This document shows, in pieces, positions 8,152 to 14,819 of a DNA stretch of 34,777 bases (the stretch's first letter is position 1; the number at the start of each line of letters is the position of its first letter). The position numbers were made by a program, and so were the translations under genes. Below the pieces are notes generated by a model. It worked only from the letters and a program-made list of their open reading frames with translations, ran no database searches and was not told the DNA's origin. The stretch is from Bacteroidota bacterium (lineage in GTDB: Bacteria > Bacteroidota > Bacteroidia > Bacteroidales > UBA10428), in assembly GCA_003252385.1 (NCBI GenBank), contig QKEH01000081.1, positions 1-34,777 on the forward strand, written 5' to 3'.

Positions 8152-9144
8152 ATGACTACAGAACAGGTTCGTATACAGCAGATCCATTTCTTAAAGAAAA
8201 TTGAAGACCTGCTACCGGCTAATACATCGTTGGTGCACGAGTTGGCCGATTTCCTTGAGGTGAGTACCGACAGTGCCTACCGCCGCATGCGAGGCGAGAC
8301 CGCCCTCAGCATTTACGAGGTAATCCAGCTGTGCGAACACTTTAAAGTTTCTTTTGAGAGCATCCAGAGAAACGATACCGGAATTGTTACATTCAGGTAT
8401 ACCCGCATGAACGGGACATTGGATAGTTTTCGGGAATTCCTGTTGGCCTTACTGCACAACCTTCGGCTAATCAGTAGTGCCAAAACCCGCTACATTAAAT
8501 ATGCCAGCGAAGATATTCCCGTGTTTTACAATTATAAGTATCCGGCACTGTCGGCATTTAAAATGTTTTATTGGATGAAGGCCATCATGAATATCGATTG
8601 CTTCGAAGGAAAGAAGTTTTCCACTTCGGTTATTCCCGATGAATTTAAAGAAATCGGGCTCCAGATCGCCCATCAGTTCATGACGATTCCCTCCATTGAA
8701 ATATGGACCGACACCACCATTCTCAGTACCATCAAACAAATCCAATACTATCGCGAATCGGGACAGTTTGAATCGGACGAAGCCTATCGGGAAGTGTGTA
8801 CAGCCTTACGTCAGGCGATTGAGGACATTCAGCGGCAGGCCGAACAGGAAACCAAGCTCAGCACCCAAGCCTCCGAAGCTAAAAACTTTACGCTCTACCA
8901 TAGCGATATTGAAATTGCGAACAATTGCGTATTGGTGTGTATCGGAGAATCCAAGAATGTTTTTTTAGGACATCACACCTTTAACACCATTGACACACCC
9001 AATGCCGAATATTGTGCTGAAACAGAAACCTGGCTCGATAATATCATCCGGAAATCCTCCCTCATCAGCGGGGTATCGGAGAAATACCGTTTCCAGTTCT
9101 TCAACCGGATGTATCAGGAGATGGATCGCTTGCTGGCCCCCTAA
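8152..9144 (+). CDS. HTH (XRE-like) transcriptional regulator with unknown C-terminal domain
   Basis: A 330-residue soluble protein. Residues about 5-70 form a lambda-repressor-like helix-turn-helix: LVHELADFLEVSTDSAYRRM followed by RGETALSIYEVIQLCEHFKV. The remaining 250 residues are mixed alpha/beta without a domain I can name, possibly a sensor domain. Such long one-HTH proteins are common orphan regulators in Bacteroidota. An ATG exists 84 bases upstream in frame, but the intervening residues are unlike the rest and overlap the direct repeat, so 8152 is preferred. The gene is divergent from the CsgG/LpoB-like gene and convergent with the methyltransferase gene (31 bases between stops). 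The divergent neighbour is a possible target; that is inference. Confidence 0.8.
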   Translation: MTTEQVRIQQIHFLKKIEDLLPANTSLVHELADFLEVSTDSAYRRMRGETALSIYEVIQLCEHFKVSFESIQRNDTGIVTFRYTRMNGTLDSFREFLLALLHNLRLISSAKTRYIKYASEDIPVFYNYKYPALSAFKMFYWMKAIMNIDCFEGKKFSTSVIPDEFKEIGLQIAHQFMTIPSIEIWTDTTILSTIKQIQYYRESGQFESDEAYREVCTALRQAIEDIQRQAEQETKLSTQASEAKNFTLYHSDIEIANNCVLVCIGESKNVFLGHHTFNTIDTPNAEYCAETETWLDNIIRKSSLISGVSEKYRFQFFNRMYQEMDRLLAP

Positions 9145-9175
9145 AACACGGCTCTTTTACTGCATTCTTTTTACG

Positions 9176-10066
9176 CTATTGCTCCAATCCCGAGACCACC
9201 TCCACCATTCTGGCAATATGCCGGGGTGTGGTGCCACAGCAACCACCTACAATGTTGGCTCCTGCGGCTATCAGATCGCTGAGTTGCGAGGCCATCTCAT
9301 CGGGGCCTTCGGGGAAACAGGTTTCTCCCTCCTTAAAATAGGGTAACCCTGCATTGGCATGGACCAGCACCGGCACCAGAGGGTCTACCCGGCGTATTTC
9401 TTTAACCACATCAATCATTCCGGCGATTCCATTCCCGCAGTTGGCTCCAATAACATCGGCTCCCGCTGCTTTGAGTACCTCTACGGCATCGGAAGGACTA
9501 ATACCCATCATGGTGCGGTATTCGCCCTGAACGGTTTTCTCGAAGGTTAAGGTACATAGCACTTCCAGTGAGGTATTCTCTTTGGCTGCACGTATGGCTA
9601 TCTGAGCTTCATCCAGATCGCTCAGGGTTTCCACCAGTATCGCATCGACCCCTCCGTCGGCCAGAGCCACTGCCTGCTCTTTAAAAGCCACATACATTTC
9701 TTCGGGGCTTACATCTCCCATCATCAACAACTTTCCGGTAGGCCCCATGGATCCCATAACCAACGCCGTATCGCCAGCTGCTTTACGCGAAATCTGAGCG
9801 GCAGCCTTATTGAGTTCGTATGCCCGATCGGCCAGCCCGTACCCTTCCAGTTTGATCCGACTGCCACCAAAGCTGTTGGTTAGAATCAGATGTGCCCCGG
9901 CATCGATATAGGCTTTTGCAACATTGTATACATCATCCGGGCGGGTAAGATTCCACAATTCAGGAGCTTCGTTGGGTTTCAGTCCTTTCTTGTGCAGAAA
10001 AGTGCCCCATGCTCCATCGGACACCAAGGTTTTCTTTGCACGAAGTGCAGCTAAAATGGATTTCAT
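9176..10066 (-). CDS. Homocysteine S-methyltransferase family protein (BHMT/MetH N-terminal type)
   Basis: A 296-residue zinc-dependent methyltransferase domain. It starts with the family's SDGAWGTFLHKKGL segment. The three zinc cysteines are visible: GANCG (Cys210) and GGCCGTTP (Cys276, Cys277). It is the size of one homocysteine-binding TIM barrel and lacks the folate, cobalamin and reactivation domains of full MetH. The methyl donor is therefore uncertain: it may be betaine or another small donor, or the protein may work with separate cobalamin subunits. The gene follows the DUF3109 and 5-formyl-THF cyclo-ligase genes in the same direction (104 bases from DUF3109), a context that points to one-carbon/methionine metabolism. 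The start at 10066 fits the family. Confidence 0.9.
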   Translation of the reverse strand: MKSILAALRAKKTLVSDGAWGTFLHKKGLKPNEAPELWNLTRPDDVYNVAKAYIDAGAHLILTNSFGGSRIKLEGYGLADRAYELNKAAAQISRKAAGDTALVMGSMGPTGKLLMMGDVSPEEMYVAFKEQAVALADGGVDAILVETLSDLDEAQIAIRAAKENTSLEVLCTLTFEKTVQGEYRTMMGISPSDAVEVLKAAGADVIGANCGNGIAGMIDVVKEIRRVDPLVPVLVHANAGLPYFKEGETCFPEGPDEMASQLSDLIAAGANIVGGCCGTTPRHIARMVEVVSGLEQ

Positions 10067-10170
10067 AAGGTTTTAATTAGTTGTTTACCATATCTGTTTT
10101 ACTTGCCGTGGACGGAACGGTTGCCATAAGATCCCCATCCGTACAACAGCTACTAGTTTCTGTAGAAGCC

Positions 10171-10761
10171 CTACAACTCACCCCGCTCCAGCTCCCTGGC
10201 AGCCAGCGTAAGTTGTTCGTACCACTCGGTTCCGAATCTGCGGATCAAAGCATCTTTTACAAATTCAAACACCTTAACATTCACCTCCTGCCCTTTACTC
10301 AGGGCTCCTTTGCAAATATCCCAACGATCGTAGTTTACGGCAGTAAATTCTTTATACTTCCGGATACGTACCGGATACAAATGACAGGACAGCGGCTTTT
10401 GAAAAGAAATGACTCCCGCATTATAGGCTTTTTCGATTCCGCAATACACAATGCCCCCCTCAAAAATAACATAGGCACACTCGGCTCCCTGTACCAGTGG
10501 GGTAACCGTTTCGCCCTCTTCATCAATCACATGGGTTCCCTGCTCTTCAATGGCAGCAACTCCTTCGGGGCGCAAATAGGGTTTAATGGCTTCGATCAGT
10601 TGCGGCAAAAGAGCTACCTCTTCGGCCGTCATGGGGGCACCGGCATCGCCCTTCACGCAACATATTCCCTTGCAATGTTGTAAATCGCAGCAAAACTTCT
10701 TTTGAAGCAGGTCGCTGCTAATCAGGGTATCGTCTATCTGAAGTAAATTTCCGTAATTCAT
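10171..10761 (-). CDS. DUF3109 family cysteine-cluster protein
   Basis: A 196-residue protein beginning MNYGNLLQIDDTLISSDLL. An N-terminal cysteine cluster (Cys24, Cys25, Cys30, Cys34, Cys35 in KFCCDLQHCKGICC) and further cysteines (GAECAYV, IVYCGIEK, PLSCHLYPV) resemble the YkgJ/DUF3109 group, thought to bind zinc or an iron-sulfur cluster. PLSCHLYPVRI is the most characteristic segment. The biochemical role of the family is not established. The reading frame extends 44 codons upstream into the cyclo-ligase gene, but the conserved start is the ATG at 10759-10761. It is probably co-transcribed with the cyclo-ligase (35 bases upstream) and the downstream methyltransferase. Confidence 0.85.
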   Translation of the reverse strand: MNYGNLLQIDDTLISSDLLQKKFCCDLQHCKGICCVKGDAGAPMTAEEVALLPQLIEAIKPYLRPEGVAAIEEQGTHVIDEEGETVTPLVQGAECAYVIFEGGIVYCGIEKAYNAGVISFQKPLSCHLYPVRIRKYKEFTAVNYDRWDICKGALSKGQEVNVKVFEFVKDALIRRFGTEWYEQLTLAARELERGEL

Positions 10762-10796
10762 AACGCGCCAAAGGTAACTTTTTTTCTGCTGCTGCC

Positions 10797-11333
10797 TTAA
10801 CCGGTAATCACTAAATCCATGGGAATGTCGTAGGATGCGACCGGCAATGTTTCGAGCAACTGAAAATCGAAGCCTACACCAATTTTGAAGCACGATATCT
10901 CTTCCAGAAATCGATCGTAGAATCCCTTGCCTCGGCCCAAACGGCGTTGGTTTTTGTCGAATGCCACCCCGGGAATTATGACCAAATCAACCTGACCTGT
11001 ATATATCTTGCCTGCGGGCTCAGGAATACCGAATCTCGCCTCGGCCTCCATGTTATCCTTTCCTTGAAAAACTTTGAGCTGCAGGGTTTCTCCATACAGT
11101 ACCGGCAGTAAAATGGTTTTGTGTGTAGCGTATTTTTCAATAAATTCCTGGGTAGCCACCTCATCGGGCAGCGCCCAATAAGCCATCACTACGCGGGCAT
11201 CTTGAAATACTGGCAATGCTTCTATCTTCGCAAAAATTCGGTTCGATTGCCGCTGACGTTCAGCGGCGGACAGCTCGCTTTTTTTTTGCTTCATCACCAG
11301 CCGCAGTTCCTTTTTTTCCTGATCTGTATCCAT
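10797..11333 (-). CDS. 5-formyltetrahydrofolate cyclo-ligase
   Basis: A 178-residue cytoplasmic enzyme that converts 5-formyl-THF to 5,10-methenyl-THF with ATP, returning stored folate to the one-carbon pool. Recognisable parts are the basic N-terminus (ELRLVMKQKKSELSAAERQ), YWALPDEVAT, and the ATP/phosphate-binding loop in PGVAFDKNQRRLGRGKGFYD (about residues 121-140) followed by the C-terminal DIPMDLVITG. The length is normal for the family. It follows rmuC by 68 bases and precedes the DUF3109 gene by 35 bases, all on the minus strand, so an operon is likely. Identification is firm. Confidence 0.95.
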   Translation of the reverse strand: MDTDQEKKELRLVMKQKKSELSAAERQRQSNRIFAKIEALPVFQDARVVMAYWALPDEVATQEFIEKYATHKTILLPVLYGETLQLKVFQGKDNMEAEARFGIPEPAGKIYTGQVDLVIIPGVAFDKNQRRLGRGKGFYDRFLEEISCFKIGVGFDFQLLETLPVASYDIPMDLVITG

Positions 11334-11401
11334 ATTTTCAACCTAAGATCACTCCATATTTTCCCTATGCTTCCCTTTCGGCTGCCGGTCTGATCAACCT
11401 A

Positions 11402-12706
11402 TTATTCGTCGGCCTCTTCCTGATTGCCGTCGAGTGCCCGGTCTAAAAGTTTGTCAGGTAGCTGTTTTTTGGTTTTCACTCCCAACTCCCGGATGCCTTC
11501 GGCCCGGCGAACCAGGTTACCCTTGCCGGTACTGAGCTTGGTCATGGCCGTTTCGTAGCCGGCCTGGGTTTGTTTGAGTTTTTTCCCCACCTCAATCAAA
11601 TCCTCCACCAACCCCACAAATTTATCGTAGAGTTCGCCACCCTGACGAGCAATTTCCATCACATTCCGGTTCTGGCGATCCTGTTTCCAAAGGCTGTCAA
11701 CCATTTTAAGTACGGCCACCAGATTGGTAGGGCTGATCAGCAAAATGCGTTTCTCGTATGCATAGCTCCACAACTGGGGTTCGTTCTGTATAGCCAGCAG
11801 GTAGGCGGGCTCCACCGGCATAAACAGAAGCACAAAATCCAGGGTTTTAATTTCTTCAATATCCTGATAATTTTTCGAGGCCAAGGTATTAATATGATTC
11901 TTTACAGATATCAGGTGCGCTTTCAGGGCTGCATCGCGCTCCTCATCGGATTCTGCATGCACATACTGTTCGTAAGCCACCAGTGTAACTTTCGAATCGA
12001 TTACAATGCTGCGTTCGCCCGGATAATGCACAATAACATCGGACTGAAACCGCTTGCTTTCGGCCGTGGTAAACGAATCCTGCACGGTGTATTCGTACCC
12101 TTTGCGCAGCCCTGTGCGCTCCAAAATGCTCTCCAGTACCATCTCGCCCCAGTTGCCCTGAGTTTTTGCTTCGCCTTTAAGTGCCCGGGTAAGCGAGTTG
12201 GCTTCTTTGCTGATCAGTTGATTCAGTTCGGCTAGTTTTTTCACTTCGTTACTCAGCGAAAAGCGTTCTTTGGATTCCTTATCGTAGGTTTCTTCGACAC
12301 GTTTTTCAAAATCGCGGATCTTCTCGCTTAGTGGTTTCAGGAGCTGCCCCAGGTTTTCCTGGTTTTGTTCTGTAAATTTCTTCGATTTTTCCTCCAGTAT
12401 TTCGTTAGCCAACAGGCGAAATTCCTTATTGAGCCTTTCGCCCATTTCCAGCATTTCCTGCCTTTGCTCCTGTAAACGCTGCTGCATATTTCGTAATTCG
12501 GCTTCTTTGGCACTGCACTGTGCGGTAAGTCCAATAAATGCACTCTCCTTTTCCTGCAAAGCCAACTTCAGCTCCTGAATCTGGGTTTCCAACAGGCTAC
12601 CCCTGGCCTCGGAGGCCTGAGTGCTTCCCTGCCATTTCGTTTTTAAAACCAAAAAGGTAGCCACCGCAGCTACCACCAAACCGATGAGTAGAAATACCAA
12701 TTCCAT
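11402..12706 (-). CDS. rmuC: DNA recombination protein RmuC
   Basis: A 434-residue protein: one N-terminal membrane segment (residues 2-21), a long coiled coil (about 30-150), then the RmuC nuclease-like core with KGEAKTQGNWGEMVLESILE, RFQSDVIVHYPGERSIVIDS and KVTLVAYEQYV, and a further helical tail. RmuC proteins limit inversions and rearrangements in E. coli; the core belongs to the PD-(D/E)xK-like fold. An in-frame start 72 bases upstream would add a hydrophobic stretch that overlaps the ferredoxin terminator, so the ATG at 12704-12706, which gives the usual MELVFLLIGL membrane anchor, is chosen. It heads the group with the cyclo-ligase. Confidence 0.93.
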   Translation of the reverse strand: MELVFLLIGLVVAAVATFLVLKTKWQGSTQASEARGSLLETQIQELKLALQEKESAFIGLTAQCSAKEAELRNMQQRLQEQRQEMLEMGERLNKEFRLLANEILEEKSKKFTEQNQENLGQLLKPLSEKIRDFEKRVEETYDKESKERFSLSNEVKKLAELNQLISKEANSLTRALKGEAKTQGNWGEMVLESILERTGLRKGYEYTVQDSFTTAESKRFQSDVIVHYPGERSIVIDSKVTLVAYEQYVHAESDEERDAALKAHLISVKNHINTLASKNYQDIEEIKTLDFVLLFMPVEPAYLLAIQNEPQLWSYAYEKRILLISPTNLVAVLKMVDSLWKQDRQNRNVMEIARQGGELYDKFVGLVEDLIEVGKKLKQTQAGYETAMTKLSTGKGNLVRRAEGIRELGVKTKKQLPDKLLDRALDGNQEEADE

Positions 12707-12759
12707 AGAAACAATTGTGTGTGAGGATATAGAAACTGCAAGGTAATGCATCAAAAAGA

Positions 12760-12793
12760 ACAAACAAAAAAGACCCACTGGATCAGTGAGTCT
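12760..12793 (-). terminator. Intrinsic terminator of the ferredoxin gene
   Basis: On the minus strand AGACTCACTG pairs with CAGTGGGTCT (10-bp stem with one G-T pair, loop ATC), followed directly by TTTTTTGTTTG. It lies 24 bases past the ferredoxin stop, between that gene and rmuC. This is the clearest rho-independent terminator in the window, and it implies that rmuC has its own promoter. Confidence 0.85.
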
Positions 12794-12816
12794 CTGATTG
12801 TTTCGTCAAAAATTCC

Positions 12817-12984
12817 TTATGCAGCAGAAATAGCCTCTACCGGACAAACATCGGCACATGCACCGCAGTCGATACAGGCATCTGCATCAATCACATAGAT
12901 ATCTCCTTCTTTGATTGCTTCAGATGGGCATTCGTCCATGCAAGTGCCGCAAGCAGTGCAATCGTCGCTAATTACGTAAGCCAT
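12817..12984 (-). CDS. Small 2[4Fe-4S] ferredoxin
   Basis: A 55-residue protein with two cluster motifs: CTACGTCMDECP (Cys9, 12, 15, 19) and CIDCGACADVCP (Cys37, 40, 43, 47). In each, CxxCxxCxxxCP gives three ligands to one cluster and one to the other, as in clostridial-type ferredoxins, which carry low-potential electrons in the cytoplasm. It starts MAYVISDDC and ends PVEAISAA. It has its own -7 box (13019-13026) and terminator (12760-12793), so it is monocistronic. This is typical of an abundant electron carrier in organisms with pyruvate:ferredoxin chemistry. Identification is firm. Confidence 0.95.
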   Translation of the reverse strand: MAYVISDDCTACGTCMDECPSEAIKEGDIYVIDADACIDCGACADVCPVEAISAA

Positions 12985-13018
12985 AATACTAAATTTTATT
13001 TTTGATAATTATTGAGAG

Positions 13019-13026
13019 CAAAAGTA
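13019..13026 (-). promoter_or_regulatory. Ferredoxin gene -7 promoter element (TACTTTTG)
   Basis: An exact TAnnTTTG match on the minus strand, 35 bases upstream of the ferredoxin ATG, in a very AT-rich intergenic segment. A TTTC about 20 bases upstream may serve as a degenerate -33 element. Confidence 0.55.
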
Positions 13027-13079
13027 TACTAAAAAAAATTATTTGAAAGCATTTTTTTCACTTCACTTGCCGATGGCTG

Positions 13080-14288
13080 CTATTTAGTTCGAGTTTCAAT
13101 TAGCTGATCCAGCACCAGGGCAGCCATGGTGTTTACCCCCATCTGCAACACTTGGGAATCCAATCTGAAATTGGGCGAATGCAGGGGTGCCGGATGTTCA
13201 ACTCCCGGCTCGGAGCACCCCAGAAAATACATGCACGAGGGTATCTGTTGGGCAAAATAGGCAAAATCTTCCGAGGTCATCACGGCATGAGCGTCCAGGG
13301 TCTGACGCATCCAGGGCAGGATTTGCGAAAGCTCCAGCACCCGGCTGGCCAATACAGCGTCGTTGTTCAGGGCAGGATAGCCATGTTCAAAGCGTACGTT
13401 GCAGCCGGCGCCCATAGATTCGGCCACCCCCGTAGCCAGTTTCCCGATTTTTTCCCAGGCCTGCCGGCGCCAGCTTTCGTCCTGTGTGCGCAAGGTACCT
13501 ACAAGTTTCACTTCTGCCGGAATGACATTATTAGCCCCTTTCCCCTCAATAATACCAAACGAGAGTACTGTGTTGCACCAGGTGGGCGCATTACGGCTGA
13601 CAATTTGCTGCAGTGCTACCACCACATGCGAAGCTACCAGCACGGTATCAACAAGGGTGTCCGGCATGGCTGCATGTCCTCCTCCAGCCTTTATGGTGAT
13701 AAACACCTCATCGGTAGCCGCCATTAGGTTTCCCGGCTTGCAAGCCAGGGTACCCGTAGGAAACCCGGGAAAAACATGTTGGGCCAACAGGGCATCGGGG
13801 CGCCATTTGTCGAACAGTCCTTCGCGAATCATTTGTTGGGCTCCGCCGGGAAGAGTTTCCTCGGCCGGTTGAAAAATAAACAATACCCGACCCGCGAAAA
13901 GGTCGGTAATCGATGCCAACACCCGGGCTACGCCCAGCACAATAGCCATGTGCGCATCGTGTCCGCATGCATGCATCACCCCCTTACAGAGCGAAGTTAC
14001 TTCGTTCGCCCCAAATTCCTGTACCGGCAAAGCATCCATATCAGCGCGCAGGGCAACGATCCGGCTATCGGGGTTTTGTCCTTCCAGCCATGCCAGTATT
14101 CCGTGCTTAGCATAGCCAGCCTGGAACGGTATACCTTGTTTGCGCAGATAGTTCTGGATGTACTCCGATGTATTTTCTTCGTGGAACGACAACTCCGGAT
14201 GCTGATGGAAATAGCGCCAATTCTCTTCAATTTCGGGTAAAAAACTCGCAGTCAGCGTTTCGATCTCGCCTGGTGTAAATCCTTTCAT
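13080..14288 (-). CDS. M20D amidohydrolase (hippurate hydrolase / N-acyl amino acid amidohydrolase type)
   Basis: A 402-residue cytoplasmic metallohydrolase. M20D hallmarks are LRADMDALPVQEF, the metal-binding HACGHDAHMA (Cys108 and His110), the catalytic pair in QPAEETLPGGA (Glu143, Glu144), QHVFPGFPTGT (His171) and the C-terminal LHSPNFRLD His. The family cleaves amide bonds of N-acyl or N-aminoacyl amino acids; the substrate is not readable from sequence. The gene lies 9 bases downstream of the TauE/SafE-like gene in the same direction, so the two are probably co-transcribed. It is only distantly related to the other M20 enzyme in this window (5294-6661). Confidence 0.93.
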   Translation of the reverse strand: MKGFTPGEIETLTASFLPEIEENWRYFHQHPELSFHEENTSEYIQNYLRKQGIPFQAGYAKHGILAWLEGQNPDSRIVALRADMDALPVQEFGANEVTSLCKGVMHACGHDAHMAIVLGVARVLASITDLFAGRVLFIFQPAEETLPGGAQQMIREGLFDKWRPDALLAQHVFPGFPTGTLACKPGNLMAATDEVFITIKAGGGHAAMPDTLVDTVLVASHVVVALQQIVSRNAPTWCNTVLSFGIIEGKGANNVIPAEVKLVGTLRTQDESWRRQAWEKIGKLATGVAESMGAGCNVRFEHGYPALNNDAVLASRVLELSQILPWMRQTLDAHAVMTSEDFAYFAQQIPSCMYFLGCSEPGVEHPAPLHSPNFRLDSQVLQMGVNTMAALVLDQLIETRTK

Positions 14289-14297
14289 TTCAACCCT

Positions 14298-14666
14298 TTA
14301 TTTACCAAATATCATTTTTGCGCCGGCAATGAGCATGAGCACTCCAAACATTTTGCTTAACGTTTTGGCAGGCAATTGCACCGCGAAAAGACCTCCCAAA
14401 TAGCTCCCTAAAAAAAAGGTGATAGCCAGTATGGTGGCAAAACGGTAATTGATAAAGTTATTTTTATGGTAGTGAATAACCGCCAGCAGGCTTATGGGAG
14501 GTAATAAAATTGCCAGACTGGTGCCCTGTGCCTGGTGTTGGGTAAACCCGAACAAAAACACCAATGCCGGAACCAGGATGATACCTCCGCCAACGCCCAT
14601 GCTTCCGGCAACGAAACCGGCCAAGATACCCGTCAGGCACAAGATAATAAGCTGTTGCATATCCAT
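14298..14666 (-). CDS. Half-size TauE/SafE-type membrane permease
   Basis: A 122-residue integral membrane protein with about four hydrophobic segments (residues 4-28, 32-60, 72-96, 100-119). The conserved glycine-rich first helix GFVAGSMGVGGGIILVPAL, followed by a polar loop GFTQHQAQGTS, is that of the TauE/SafE (DUF81) family of sulfite/organosulfur anion exporters. Full-length members have two such repeats (about 250 residues); this has one, so it would need to dimerise. The ATG at 14664-14666 is chosen because an exact TAnnTTTG box lies at 14731-14738, inside the longer possible reading frame. It ends 9 bases before the M20D gene, suggesting a transport-plus-hydrolysis pair. Substrate unknown. 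Confidence 0.85.
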   Translation of the reverse strand: MDMQQLIILCLTGILAGFVAGSMGVGGGIILVPALVFLFGFTQHQAQGTSLAILLPPISLLAVIHYHKNNFINYRFATILAITFFLGSYLGGLFAVQLPAKTLSKMFGVLMLIAGAKMIFGK

Positions 14667-14730
14667 AGTAGATTTGTTTTTTGCCCGTTGTCGTGCCTCA
14701 TGCACATCAACCTCGGGCTCTGTGAAGTGC

Positions 14731-14738
14731 CAAAAGTA
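14731..14738 (-). promoter_or_regulatory. -7 promoter element (TACTTTTG) for the TauE-like/M20D pair
   Basis: An exact TAnnTTTG on the minus strand, 65 bases before the ATG at 14666, with GTTTTC (near TTTG) about 18 bases further upstream. It helps exclude a start at 14744. Confidence 0.45.
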
Positions 14739-14819
14739 CAACAAAACATGCGATCCGAAAACGCACTTTCCAACAACCGGCTCTTTTCGCCGGGACGGAA
14801 CGAGGAAGCCGGAGTTCTT

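Noticed and set aside
10067-10170. Possible SAM riboswitch upstream of the homocysteine methyltransferase (GGCAACC and an ACGGA/TCCGT stem on the minus strand)
   Set aside because: The stretch is only 104 bases long and lacks the kink-turn and the P1-P3 arrangement of the S-box; GGCAACC alone is too short to support the call.
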